A DNA stretch of 64,000 bases from Bolinopsis microptera (Eukaryota > Ctenophora > Tentaculata > Lobata > Bolinopsidae), in assembly GCF_026151205.1 (NCBI RefSeq), contig NC_087072.1:23143603-23207602 (forward strand). The letters run 5' to 3'. The notes under the pieces are model-generated. The model saw only the letters and a program-made list of their open reading frames with translations, searched no databases and was not told where the DNA came from. The translations under genes were made by a program, and so were the position numbers. Position 1 is the first letter of the stretch; the number at the start of each line of letters is the position of its first letter. Shown here one piece after another: positions 13,101 to 22,677 of this stretch.

Positions 13101-13127
13101 TCTCAGATCATCATAGTTCGGTGCCAT
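4111..13127 (-). CDS. Unrecognised 189-aa protein, seven exons, host of nested antisense genes
   Basis: Not recognised. Exons in transcript order: 13081-13127 (start ATG), 11907-11952, 11237-11420, 11036-11103, 10510-10596, 4222-4307, 4111-4162 (TGA). Every junction is AG/GT and every phase matches; the exons sum to 570 nt with no internal stop. The N-terminal half is Ser/Arg/Tyr-rich with a PPPAESYRAR segment. The C-terminal half is charged and helical (VDKEKREKLLQRAARQAY, then LTKEEVHQLKVERMECERD), so a short coiled coil is likely. The weakest pieces are the 46-nt exon 11907-11952 (A-rich acceptor) and the choice of first ATG, since the frame is also open upstream of it. The 6.2-kb fifth intron contains the acidic-repeat genes on the other strand. 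No function is proposed. Confidence 0.55.
4308..5730. other. Intron sequence of the minus-strand gene; no gene
   Basis: AT-rich, with a TA microsatellite at about 5080-5112. Several short open frames occur but none has convincing splice borders or composition. Confidence 0.5.
5731..6553 (+). CDS. Single-pass membrane protein with heptad repeats and acidic tail (copy A)
   Basis: Two exons, 5731-6040 and 6267-6553, phase 1 junction, about 198 aa. Exon 1 encodes a short leader and then four to five near-identical Ser/Thr/Leu-rich repeats built on ETKSSLSS and STQQELEE, a heptad pattern expected to form a coiled coil. Exon 2 starts with a strong transmembrane segment (TIVLVCIVTISIVLLTILIV), a basic stop-transfer stretch, then an acidic cytoplasm-like tail ending EEIYDNKELYNL. 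There is no obvious signal peptide, so a type II or tail-facing topology is possible. The last ~90 bp plus 3' flank are shared with copies B and C downstream, marking a tandem family. The gene lies antisense inside an intron of the 4.1-13.1 kb gene. Function unknown. Confidence 0.7.
6590..7279 (-). mobile_element. 5'-truncated Penelope-like element with 10-bp target duplication
   Basis: ATAAATCTTC occurs at 6590-6599 and 7270-7279. Between them lies about 670 bp absent from the otherwise identical junction of copies B and C (near 8485), which still shows the single unbroken ATAAATCTTC. The insert carries a GIY-YIG endonuclease frame on the minus strand that runs right up to the truncated 5' border. 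Penelope-like elements encode reverse transcriptase followed by GIY-YIG, so this is a 3' piece lacking the RT. Confidence 0.8.
6848..7261 (-). pseudogene. GIY-YIG endonuclease domain of truncated Penelope-like element
   Basis: 137-codon open frame. It shows a Cys-containing lead-in (VIYVAQCKLC), the YFGQTMQNFHKRVNGH core resembling the second half of a GIY-YIG nuclease (Gly-Gln-Thr followed by the conserved Arg and His), and a C-terminal EEFRYIEKYRT helix with the expected catalytic-type Glu. The upstream reverse transcriptase is missing because of truncation at 7269, so the frame is not an autonomous gene although it has no internal stop. Confidence 0.75.
7399..8452 (+). CDS. Glu-rich tandem-repeat protein (copy B), possible exon
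   Basis: A continuous frame from an acceptor-like TTTCAG (7393-7398) to TAA 8450-8452. It encodes about 350 residues: a basic start (VIKRRAAEETERK), a Glu/Lys region, then five repeats of about 45 residues with core STVAVDKEECSNKVMYMNV followed by EEES/EEET runs, ending GGIYDNMELYNL as in copy A. There is no transmembrane segment and no exon like exon 1 of copy A. The first in-frame ATG is not until 7642, so either an upstream exon (phase 2) is needed or translation starts there. Because repeat units are multiples of three, the +1 frame (basic, from ATG 7386) and minus-strand frames are also open. Function unknown; disordered, very acidic. Confidence 0.5.
8453..8617 (+). repeat. Duplicated spacer between copies B and C
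   Basis: Sequence after the stop of copy B (AATACATAACAATTGTACAT and onward) to the next TTTCAG is nearly identical to the spacer before copy B once the Penelope insert is removed. It marks the unit boundary of the tandem duplication. Confidence 0.75.
8618..9658 (+). pseudogene. Broken duplicate of the Glu-rich repeat gene (copy C)
   Basis: Near-identical to copy B over its first 270 bases, then a one-base deletion at about 8895 (GAAATGAGG where B has GAAAGTGAGG) shifts the acidic frame into the basic one, which stops shortly after. The acidic frame resumes but is cut by TAG at 9215-9217 in place of a GAG codon. Repeats differ slightly from B, including ECSNK changed to ACSNK near 9520. It ends with the same GGIYDNMELYNL tail at 9658. 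Confidence 0.75.
9821..10125 (+). pseudogene. Truncated Glu/Thr-repeat copy (copy D)
   Basis: Begins like B and C after TTCAG (9816-9820) but lacks most of the unit. A few extra bases at about 9893-9899 (a duplicated TGTACAT) break the frame shared with B before a run of EEET/KEET repeats that stops at 10123-10125. The IYDN tail is missing. Remnant of the same family. Confidence 0.6.
10225..10301. repeat. Perfect inverted repeat, 29-bp arms, 19-nt loop
   Basis: GAGGCTTTAAATCCAAACTT begins the left arm (10225-10253); the exact reverse complement occupies 10273-10301. It lies just past the end of the acidic array. It could be a foldback remnant or an extruding hairpin. Confidence 0.9.
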
Positions 13128-13442
13128 AACTTCAGGAGCTACTATGGTGTTTGTTGTATTAGGAGAAAATTCGTATTGATGAAACTATTTTTGAAACAAA
13201 AAATTAATTTGAAAAGCAACTAAAAATAGTAATTCTACGTAATGAATCAAATTGAAAGACTTATGGGCTGGGCTGGAGAGTGAATTATAACACTATACTA
13301 GGTATATTTAAAATTCAGCTGATGTTTGTTGATTATGAAGATGTCGTAAGTTTATGTTAATAGGAGGAAAAAATTAAGAAATTAAAATAAAAAAGGACGT
13401 TAAAAACGGAAAAGAACAAAAAGCACTATTTAAATCCTGCCT
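13128..13442. other. Upstream side of minus-strand gene; no other gene
   Basis: AT-rich and A-rich stretch between the first exon of the minus-strand gene and the foldback element. A promoter would be expected here but no clear motif was seen. Confidence 0.35.
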
Positions 13443-16400
13443 ATGACCATTAGGCTGTATCAAAAAACACAAACATGGTCCAATAATTGATTCACCTTCC
13501 AAAAAGTTGCATTAGGTCATTGTGAGTTTGGAAAAAAATTTTTAGAGTTCAACTCCAACCTTATACGGTGGTATTTTTCGTTTCCATGGTAACCATTCTG
13601 TCGCGGTCGCGTTTACTGAATTAAATTCATATCTAGAGAACCATACCACTTAGAGAACTGTATAATAGCTTAAAAGAACCGGAATGGCCAAGTTTATATT
13701 CAACTTATCAATCAACTATATGCCTAGAACCTTTATTTTTTGAGTTAAAGGCAAAAAGTTGGTTTTGACTGCGTTGCTATGTCGATCGCGTTGAATTTTT
13801 GCATTTTATTCCATTATTTTTTACAAAAAAGTAAGCAATAAACAATGTTGTAACAAAAAGGCAATATCATTTAATGAATAGATATGTAGGGAGGGGTGGT
13901 ACTGCATTCAGGGCCTCAATCCAGTACCACCCCTCCCTCCAGCCTCCCTAACACCCCACAATCCACAAATACTGGATTGTGGGGTGTTAGGGAGGCTAGA
14001 GAGCCAGGGAGGGGTAGAACTTGATTGTGGGGTGTTAGGGAGGCTAGAGAGCCAGGGAGGGGTAGTACTGGATTGTGGGGTGTTAGGGAGGCTAGAGAGC
14101 CAGGGAGGGGTAGTACTGGATTGTGGGTGTTAGGGAGGCTAGAGAGCCAGGGAGGGGTAGTACTGGATTGTGGGGTTTTAGGGAGGCTAGAGAGCCAGGG
14201 AGGGGTGGCATTGGATCGTGGGGTGTTAGGGAGGCTGGAAGGAGGGGTAGTACTGGATTGTGGGGTGTTAAGGAGGCTAGAGGGAGGGGTGGTACTGGAT
14301 TTTGATTTTTGGGGTGTTTAAGAGGCTAGAGGGAGGGGTGGTACTCGACTATGGGGTGTTATGGAGGCTGGAGGGCCAGGGAGGGGTGGTACTGGATTGT
14401 GGGGTGTTAGGGAGACTGGAGGGAGGGGTAGTACTGGATTATGGGGTGTTAAGGAGACTATAGGGGGAGGTGGTACAGGATTTTAATTTTTGGGGTGTTA
14501 AAGAGGCTAGAGGGATGGGTGGTACTGGATTGTGGGGTGTTATGGAGGCTGAAGGGCCAGGGAGGGGTGGTACTGGATTGTGGGGTGTTAGGGAGACTAG
14601 AGGGAGAGGTGGTACAGGATTTCGATTTTTGGGGTGTTAAAGAGGCTAGAGGGAGGGGTGGTACTCGATTGTGGGGTGTTATGGAGGCTGGAGGGCCAGG
14701 GAGGGGTGTTAGGGAGACTGGAGGGAGGGGTGGTACTGGATTGTGGGGTGTTAAGGAGACTAGAGGGAGAGGTGGTACAGGATTTTGATTTTTGGGGTGT
14801 TAAAGAGGCTAGAGGGAGAGGTGGTACTCGATTTTGGGGTGTTAGGGAGGCTGAAGGGCCAGGGAGGGGTGGTACTGGATTGTGGGGTGTTAGGGAGACT
14901 GGAGGGAGGGGTAGTACTGGATTTTAGGGTGTTAAAGAGGCTAGAGGGAGGGGTGGTACTCGATTGTGGGGTGTTATGGAGGCTGGAGGGCCAGGGAGGG
15001 GTGTTAGGGAGACTGGAGGGAGGGGTGGTACTGGATTGTGGGGTGTTAGGGAGACTAGAGGGAGAGGTGGTACAGGATTTTGATTTTTGGGGTGTTAAAG
15101 AGGCTAGAGGGAGAGGTGGTACTCGATTTTGGGGTGTTAGGGAGGCTGGAGGGAGGGGTAGTACAGGATTGTGGGGTGTTAAGAAGGCTGGAGGGAGGGG
15201 TAGTACTGGATTGTGGGGTGTTAGGGAGACTAGAAGGAGAGGTGGTACAGGATTTTGATTTTTGGGGTGTTAAAGAGGCTAGAGAGCTAGAGGGAGGGGT
15301 GGTACTCGATTTTGGGATGTTAGGGAGGCTGGAGGGAGGGGTAGTACTGGATTGTGGGGTGTTAAGGAGACTAGAGGGAGAGGTGGTACAGGATTTCGAT
15401 TTTTGGGGTGTTAAAGAGGCTAGAGGGAGGGGTGGTACTCAATTGTGGGGTGTTATGGAGGCTTGAGGGCCAGGGAGAGGTGGTAATGGATTGTGGGGTG
15501 TTAGGAAGGCTGGAGGGAGGGGTGGTACAGGATTTTGGGGTGTCAGGGAGACTAGAGGGAGAGGTGGTACAGGATTTCGATTTTTGGGGTGTTAAAGAGG
15601 CTAGAGGGAGGGGTGGTACTCGATTGTGGGGTGTTATGGAGGCTGGAGGGCCAGGGAGAGGTGGTAATGGATTGTGGGGTGTTAGGGAGGCTGGAGGGAG
15701 GGGTGGTACAGGATTTTGGGGTGTTAGGGAGACTAGAGGGAGAGGTGGTACAGGATTTCGATTTTTGGGGTGTTAAAGAGGCTAGAGGGAGGGGTGGTAC
15801 TCGATTGTGGGGTGTTATGGAGGCTGGAGGGCCAGGGAGAGGTGGTAATGGATTGTGGGGTGTTAGGGAGGCTGGAGGGAGGGGTGGTACAGGATTGTGG
15901 GGTGTTAAGGAGGCTGGAGGGAGGGGTGGTACAGGATTTTGGGGTGTTAGGGAGGCTGGAGAGAGGGGTGGTACAGTTGTACAGGATTTTGGGGTGTTAG
16001 GGAGGCTGGAGGGAGAGATGGTACTGTATTGAAGGGTGTTAGGGAGGCTGGAGGGAGGGGAGGTACTAGATCGAGGCCCTGAATCCAGTACCACCCCTCC
16101 CTACATATCTATTCATTAAATGATATTGCCTTTTTGTTACAACTTTGTTTATTGCTTACTTTTTTGTAAAAAATAATGGGATAAAATGCAAAAATTCAAC
16201 GCGATCGCCATAGCAACGCAGTCAAAACCAACTTTTTGCCTTTAACTCAAAAAATAAAGGTTTTAGGCATATAGTTGATTGATAAATTGAATATAAACTT
16301 GGCCATTCCGGTTCTTTTAAGCTATTATACAGTTCTCTAAGTGGTATGGTTCTCCAGATATGAATTTAATTCAGTAAACGCGACCGCGACAGAATGGTTA

Positions 16401-16547
16401 CCATGGAAACGAAAAATACCACCGTATAAGGTTGGAGTTGAACTCTAAAATTTTTTTTCCAAACTCACAATGACCTAATGCAACTTTTTGGAAGGTGAAT
16501 CAATTATTGGACCATGTTTGTGTTTTTTGATACAGCCTAATGACCAT
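13443..16547. mobile_element. Foldback DNA element with hAT-type 8-bp target duplication
   Basis: ATGACCAT is present at 13443-13450 and again at 16540-16547, directly outside inverted ends that start TAGGCTGTATCAAAAAACAC. The inverted arms run 13451-13890 and 16101-16539 with only about ten differences, and extend another ~70 bp as single inverted minisatellite units. The inside is a G-rich tandem array. An 8-bp duplication is typical of hAT transposons. No transposase is encoded, so the element is non-autonomous. Identity between arms suggests recent movement or arm homogenisation. Confidence 0.88.
13970..16060. repeat. G-rich minisatellite, 42-48-bp units
   Basis: Units of about 48 bp (GGATTGTGGGGTGTTAGGGA then GGCTAGAGAGCCAGGGAGGG) and shorter 42-bp variants without the GAGAGCC segment, plus a variant with GATTTTGATTTTTGGGG. 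Longer blocks of mixed unit types recur, giving higher-order repeats. The many open frames across it (RLEGGVVLDCGVL type) follow from unit lengths divisible by three and absence of TA-rich stops; they are not genes. GGG/GGGG runs on the plus strand could form G-quadruplexes. Confidence 0.9.
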
Positions 16548-17150
16548 GGGCTTTCTAGGGACTGATAATAGCAAGCCATGCTTGAAAGATTGTATTATTT
16601 AAATCTCGCAGTGACTGAGCAATAATTGCCCCAACGTGTACTGACCCCTCCCAGATCCCTGTATAATAACATTGATTTCCCATGACACATGTGATCACTG
16701 GGCTCCAATCGCACGTGCATAGTGTTGTGCCAATAATTAACAACCTCTCGTTAGGATTATATATCTGAAGAACCCCCTCTCCAGCAGTAATATTATAATT
16801 TTTCTAACGTATAACTATAGCCAATCATTAACAAGTATATCATTAGCGTATTTATTATTTACTTACATGGCTAGGGGCAGCCTAATGTGAGAAATGAAAT
16901 CAACTTATAATTTGTTCACGTTCACATGATGTTTGAAAATAATTGTAATTAGATCGTTCAATATATGATTTGTGACCTATAACACGGCCCAGCGGCCCTG
17001 GATTAATATTTAGTTCAACCTTTTTACTGAGGCCCACATGATTGCTTATATCTTAGAGCTCAGGTAATCTTTCTGTAAGTGATAACCATGCTCGTCGTGA
17101 GCAATCAGGAAGCTGAGGGATGCAAGTATCCCACTCGACTTAGGGCGTCT
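16548..17150. other. No gene seen
   Basis: Anonymous AT-rich sequence between the foldback element and a LINE relic. One 62-codon minus frame (16555-16743) has no recognisable motif or splice context. Confidence 0.4.
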
Positions 17151-17300
17151 TCAACGTCCGAACAGAGATAGTTTTTTTCCAAATCTGTCTATCCAGCATG
17201 AGTTTGTTAATCTCCTTGCTGTCGTCAAACCCGTGTCCTTCCGAAGGATGTCAATATATGTATCCCAACTGTCACCAATGAAGAACTCACCCCCATCACA
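17151..17300 (-). mobile_element. C-terminal scrap of a non-LTR retrotransposon ORF2
   Basis: Minus frame ending TGA 17151-17153 reads SWDTYIDILRKDTGLTTARR and then a DRFGKKL-type end, the pattern seen at the C terminus of many LINE polyproteins just after the Zn-knuckle. Short and isolated. Confidence 0.5.
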
Positions 17301-17530
17301 ACATTACTTTATATAGACAAGAAGGCAATCATTGAACGGCTGAACGCATTTCTTGCAGACCATTCAGCGTTAGGAGTCAAGCCCCTTAGGCATGTGAAAC
17401 TTATGGAGGAAAAAGTCCTTATCAACTCCTGTTTCTGTATCTGATATTCTTACTTCTTCAATCAAACCAACACTCTACTGCTTGCAGGAGCACATTTAGT
17501 ATGCAAAAGACTTGGTGTCAGATCTGCAAA

Positions 17531-17686
17531 TAAGGGGTCGTTCACATATTACGTAATCATTTTTTGGAACATTTTTATCCCCCCCATCAGTTTTACACAT
17601 AGCTATTGTGTCAACATTGCACTAGCGTAATCATTCAGAACCCCCTCCCCCCTCAGCTGATTATGTAATATGTGAACGACCCCTAA
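17531..17686. mobile_element. MITE, GGGGTCGTTCACATATTACG family, TAA target
   Basis: 150-bp element 17534-17683 with inverted ends GGGGTCGTTCACATATTACG / TATGTGAACGACCCC and TAA on both sides (17531-17533, 17684-17686). The trinucleotide target suggests a PIF/Harbinger-like mobilising enzyme. Further copies or halves lie at about 29767, 31379, 32643, 39194, 44036, 53760 and 54696. Confidence 0.85.
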
Positions 17687-17878
17687 GAACACAGAGAAGC
17701 GAAAAACCTCCCTTTGGAAAAGGTGGATCAAAGATAAGATCACCCAGGTAAGAAAGACATTTCTTATCTCGATGAAACATACTGCTTGAAACAATATTAG
17801 AAGGGTTCTACACTGTTGAACATGCACATATGAACTTAGGTTTGTATGAACCATGGACTTATATGAGAGAGTTATTAT

Positions 17879-19634
17879 GTGATGTCCCTAGGACTCTTCT
17901 TGGACATAGAAGGAGCCTCCGACAATATCTCCTATGATGCCATCTACCATAACCTCAACAACTCGGGAATTCCCACCACCTTATGCAACTGGATTTATTA
18001 TATGGTTTCCCATAGAGTTATCACTCTCACCGGTATTTCTATTTCTAGAATTATCAGCAGAGGCTGCCCTCAAGGAGGAGTAATATCACCGTTCCTCTGG
18101 AACCTTACTCTTAACGACCTCCTCTCTAACCACAACTTAGACACATCATTCATTCAAGCTTTTGCAGACGACCTTTCCATTACAGTAGGAGGAATAGACA
18201 TTCCCACCATTAGAGCCATTCGTCAAAGATACCTCATAATCATTGATAAATGGTGCACGACCATCGGTGTTAAACTTAGCTCTCTCAAGACCCAGGCTAT
18301 CATGTTTACCAGAAAACTATTATGGACGCTTGATAAACCCCTGTCTCTCAGAGGCATAAACATTCACCTTGTAAATGAGGAGACCCCACATAGATGCCAC
18401 TTGCAATAAAGCTATCAGAAACCTGCACACCATCAGATCCGCTTGTAGCAAAAAATGGGGACTTTAACCGTCTTACACACTTTGGATCTACGAACAAATC
18501 ATTATCCCAGCTCTCTCACATTGATCAGTGGTTTGGAGTCATATACTGGACTCCAGAAAATGGGCTACTAACATGCTCAACCATGTACAAAGAACAGCTC
18601 TACTCCTGATCACAGGAGCCATCTCCTCCTCACCGACCTGCTACTTAGAGGTTCTCACCCAACTCCCCCTTCTTGACCTCAGGATCCACTCCATTTCTCT
18701 CAAAACTTTCCTCAGGCTTAACATCACTTCGTCCGCCTCAAACGGACTTAGAGACGGAAAGCTGACATCTCACTCTATCCTTCTCTCCGATCAGCTCAAG
18801 AAGATACTTCCACCTCTTTCCCTTTTAGACATAGCACCAGCCTCACTCAACCTGTCACAATCCTTCAAAACGGATATACTCGAACGCTCGGTAGCCCTAG
18901 TTCAGATCCCTCTCCTCCATAAATCAGACACACTAGTTGGCTACACTGACGGCTCGGTGAAGAACAATCTCGCAGGAGCGGGGTTCGTCCTCTATCTAAA
19001 CTCATCGACTATTTCAGAACATTTCCACCAACTTGGAAACACCACTACCATTTTCCAAGCAGAGTTACTAGCTTTACTCCACCTCTGCATTCACCTCTCC
19101 AAGACCAACTACGCAGCTACTGAGCTCCACATCTGCATCGACAGCAAAGCAGTTCTTCATGCCTTATCGGGCACTATCACCCGATCCCACCTCATCATAG
19201 ACACTCTAGGAGCTCTGAACGCACTTAGCAGGACCCTCACCGTCACCCTCCACTGGGTAACGGCGCATAGTGGAATACAAGGCAATGATCTCGCAGATTC
19301 ACTGGCAATCAAAGGATCCGACCCTCCTCCCATTGGACCCCCACCTTTTGCTCCTTACACTCACTCCTCTCTCTCTAATATTTTAGACAGTTACTTTTCT
19401 CGACTTCACTATAATCGTATTTTACTCTTCAGATCCTCCACTGATTTTCACCATTCCAACATTATTAGTTTCTTTGACAGACACCTTGACGTTAAACGAC
19501 AAATTGAGACAACACCAGAATTCTTACACATCTATTCACAGGATGTAGTTAGTAAAACAAAGTATTTAGTAAAACAAAGTATTTTATTTATTAGCAGTGC
19601 AATCAATTCATATGATATAATTATAAGAATATAA
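17879..19634 (+). mobile_element. Non-LTR retrotransposon fragment with RT and RNase H (R1/I-like)
   Basis: Frame 17879-18409 holds the middle of a reverse transcriptase: GCPQGGVISPFLWNL and the catalytic FADDLSI. After a shift near 18410-18520 a second frame runs 18528-19634 and encodes the thumb/linker and an RNase H domain, with YTDGSVKN, the Glu of QAELLALL, IDSKAVLHAL and HWVTAHSGIQGNDLAD. RT followed by RNase H is typical of I/R1-group elements. Endonuclease and ORF1 are missing at the 5' end. The 3' end has a repeated TAGTAAAACAAAG tail (about 19550-19580). Dead copy. Confidence 0.85.
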
Positions 19635-19639
19635 TAGTA

Positions 19640-20140
19640 TGTCACACCTATTTAACTGTTACGTTTGAGTAGTCGTGCCATGGCTAAATCTAACTAGGAC
19701 CAGTGGTGTCGATTAACATTTAATAGGTGAGTCTAAGTGACACAAATGGAAAATTTTAAGAAAAGACGGATCAAAACACAGATCCAAGGACAAGGAGACC
19801 CCACTGCAGGACCATACATGCTATTGGCTTGTGCATGGCCCAAAAGGTTCCAGTTGTCCAGGAAACTACGTAGCTGGTCAACTAGTTTTGAATTCAGACT
19901 AGGCTTGATGAGTTCTGGGGTTTCTAGAGGTAAGATTTGATGGTGCCAGGTTTGTTCAGGCGGACATGGAAATTATGCGATGAATATATAGGTATATAAA
20001 AATCATATCAATATAAAAATAGATCCAAAAATAGATCCAAAGATTCACACGGCAGTCAGGGAACTTCCAGACAGGATGCTTTTGAAACAGGTATAATTAG
20101 CGCTTTTGTAATTAATTGTATGCAAGGGATGGGATGCTGA
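19640..20140. other. Repeat-derived filler, no gene
   Basis: No coding frame of interest; two short near-duplicate runs of ATAGATCCAAA near 20020-20040. Lies between LINE fragments of opposite orientation. Confidence 0.4.
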
Positions 20141-20144
20141 TCAA

Positions 20145-20705
20145 CTAAGCTGGTTCAATGCCCCAGCTATTTAGGGGGAGCCACTCAATTTCACGCCCAG
20201 GTGTTGTCAATTGCTGGGTTTCCAGTAACAGCTTTTTGATACGGCTCTTGATAATTGAGATGGGGAAGGAAAGGTCTGAAAATTTACTAGAGCCAGGGAC
20301 CATGACATTGTTTTCATTAGGAGTGCATTTGTCGAATATTTTATCAACCAAACTGTTCCATATAGTCGTACCTTTGACGAAAAAATTGTGTTTAGAAATG
20401 TCAAGTTTGTGTCGGGGGACCCGCATAGTTTGGCTACATGTTCTGGAACTTGTTTGGAATAAACTTTTCAGAGAGATGGGTTGATGCAGTTTCAAGATTT
20501 TAAACAGTTCAGTGGATATATGTTGGATGTAGAGGTTGTGGATTGACATGATTTTCTCGGTATTGAATATTGGCTTAGTGTTTTCCAAAGCAAAGCTCCT
20601 TTTTGCGATGTGTTCACTGTATGGTCTTGCACGTGCACATGTTTCATAGTACTCTGCCCGGTCAATGCTTGGTTTGCTTCCAAATAGAAGGCGTACTCAT
20701 CTTTT
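20145..20705 (-). mobile_element. C-terminal fragment of a CR1/L2-like LINE
   Basis: Reading the minus strand from about 20700: RLLFGSKPSI, ETCARARPYSEH, KPIFNTEKIMSIHNLYIQH and KGTTIWNSL. This is the post-RT region also seen in the LINE at 22678-24237 (KPLFTKHELLAIENLYRYR, AWLWNE). No RT core remains. Confidence 0.75.
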
Positions 20706-20781
20706 TTGGATGGAGAACTGTTTAGACAGTCTAAAAGGTGTGACACCACCCCAGCTACTGATACAGTAGCTCATATGAGAC

Positions 20782-21180
20782 TTGAAAAAGGAGTCATTCA
20801 GTTTATGGTACTCTGTTTCTGGAATAAACTTCAGTTATCTCAGATATTTCCAAAACAAGATTGGCAACGAACCCAACAGCATATGCAAAAAGTGTGATGA
20901 AGACAAGGAAACTACAGCACACTATCTCACAAGCTGTCCAGCATTCTCCATACACAGGAAATACTACTTTGATAACTATACCATCAGAGAGGATACCTTC
21001 CATCACACCTTCTCTATCAGTAACATTGTGGGGTTCCTAACAGAAGGAACATCCCGGTTTGATCTTTCTGAACTATGCTTCTTATATTATATATCGGTAT
21101 AGTATTGTTATCTATTTATTACCTATTGTTACCTTTTTTATCTTTAGTAAAACAAAATTTTAGTAAAACAAAATTTTTAT
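20782..21180 (+). mobile_element. C-terminal end of a LINE with Zn-knuckle, R1/I-like
   Basis: Frame to 21102 contains CKKCDEDKETTAHYLTSC, the CCHC-type motif at the end of many LINE polyproteins. The 3' tail (21144-21175) has repeated TAGTAAAACAAAA, matching the tail of the 17.9-19.6 kb copy. Probably a second insertion or displaced end of the same family. Confidence 0.7.
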
Positions 21181-21933
21181 TTACCACAAAACAATCAATA
21201 TATATTTAATATTATTATACATTCACAAATAAATCTAAATTTAAATTCAGCTATAGACACAATACACAGCCCGCCGCGCAGACAGCCACACATTGCTGAG
21301 AGATTCTCAGGTGTAGATGTAAGCGCCGCACGCGCGAGGTTTGTTATCTTACAATTACATGTCACGATATATTATTAATTATCAGAGAATTTTAGAAGCA
21401 AAATAATAATTGCATATTGGGAAAATTTCGGTCGTTAACGCAGTATAGGGCGTGGACACTGCAATGCTAATAACGGAAAATTTTGAGGCACGAGTTTCAT
21501 TCAGCTACCCAATTTATATGTGACATGTACTTGTATTAGATTCAGATAAATGTTAGTAACAATCGACGCCAACATTGTGCAACTGTAAACTGCAAAATGT
21601 TAACGTCGATTATCACTAAATCACATCTCGCAAGTTACTAATTCTTTGCACTATATATGTTACGTCACTATAGCATATGTCATTCATATTGTACGTTATT
21701 GGTTATATAAGATAAAAATAAACATTTTATAATTGTTTCAATGTTCAACACTGCTAAAAAACAAATACCTACTTGCCCATCGATTAAGCAGTCGCCAAAA
21801 CAAGGCTCAAAGTTAACTTACCTCCACACCTCGTTTTGGAGACTGAAGGATGTCAATAAATAAATAATGGATAACATTAATACTGAATATGATGGATAAT
21901 CAGTAATATCAATAAAATCCACAATCACTAATC
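21181..21933. other. No gene seen
   Basis: AT-rich with a GC-rich patch near 21265-21340. Nothing identifiable. Confidence 0.4.
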
Positions 21934-22084
21934 ATGTTTTCGATGGGCAAGCACTCGCAACTGGATGCCGAAACAAACGGCGCAAGTCTTGCACCGTTCA
22001 TGCAGCATACGTCGCGAGATATCATGAGCTCCGCTAACTCTGCGATTCTAACGGATGAATTAGGCTACCCCGACAGAAACACAG
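21934..22084 (+). CDS. Candidate first exon of unidentified gene
   Basis: ATG at 21934 opens 50 codons, then a phase-1 junction into GTAACA. Base composition is richer in GC than the surroundings and codons look coding (MFSMGKHSQLDAETNG at the start, ELGYPDRNTG at the end). No downstream exon was found before the LINE at 22.7 kb, so it may be part of a gene with distant exons or of a retroelement. Low certainty. Confidence 0.3.
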
Positions 22085-22677
22085 GTAACAGGGGGTTGTG
22101 GAAGGACACGAACACTGTTCGTTAACTCGTACCCCGGGTACCCCCTATATAGATCTATGTCCCGCCGGAGACAGCCCACCACCAGTCATATCGAAAGCAG
22201 CTTTTAATTCTGCATTATAAATATCGCGTCGTCATAATAAATAATATACATTACCACTACACAATTGTCACTACACACTTTTATGCACAGTACAACTAAA
22301 ATATTAACAAGAGACAGAAGAGTTTTACATCGGCTCAGCACCGCAAGGACGTTGGCTATACACGTGGTTCATAAATTAGTTTGATTTGGGTACGGTTCGA
22401 CCGGGAAAGTGGTCGGGGTTAGTTCTCATAATGAGTAATCACTGTCGTCAGATATATTAGAGCGGGAACTCCCCCAGGTTCCGGACGAAACGCGCACAGT
22501 ATTTAGAGTATCAGCGCGCAATACTGTGCGCGCTCCCATATTGTTTTATCATTCGGCGATCGCGTTCAACGTGACTGGTTAGGAAGTGCTATGTTGTTTA
22601 CCTAATTTCAAGCATGGTATCCATAGATAAGATTATCAGTCAGTAAGTGGGAATAACAGGCAAGTATCACTTCTCAC
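22085..22677. other. Probable 3' untranslated part of the adjacent LINE
   Basis: Lies downstream of the minus-strand LINE frame. Includes a GCGCGCACAGTATT / AATACTGTGCGCGC inverted pair around 22490-22535. No gene seen. Confidence 0.4.

Noticed and set aside
13970-16060. Regular repeats that might suggest a CRISPR array
   Set aside because: Units are contiguous with no unique spacers, in a eukaryotic transposon.
14025-16094. Nine or more overlapping open frames with Gly/Arg/Leu repeats, and a Ser/Pro frame on the minus strand
   Set aside because: All fall in the minisatellite; unit lengths divisible by three keep every frame open. No splice or start context.
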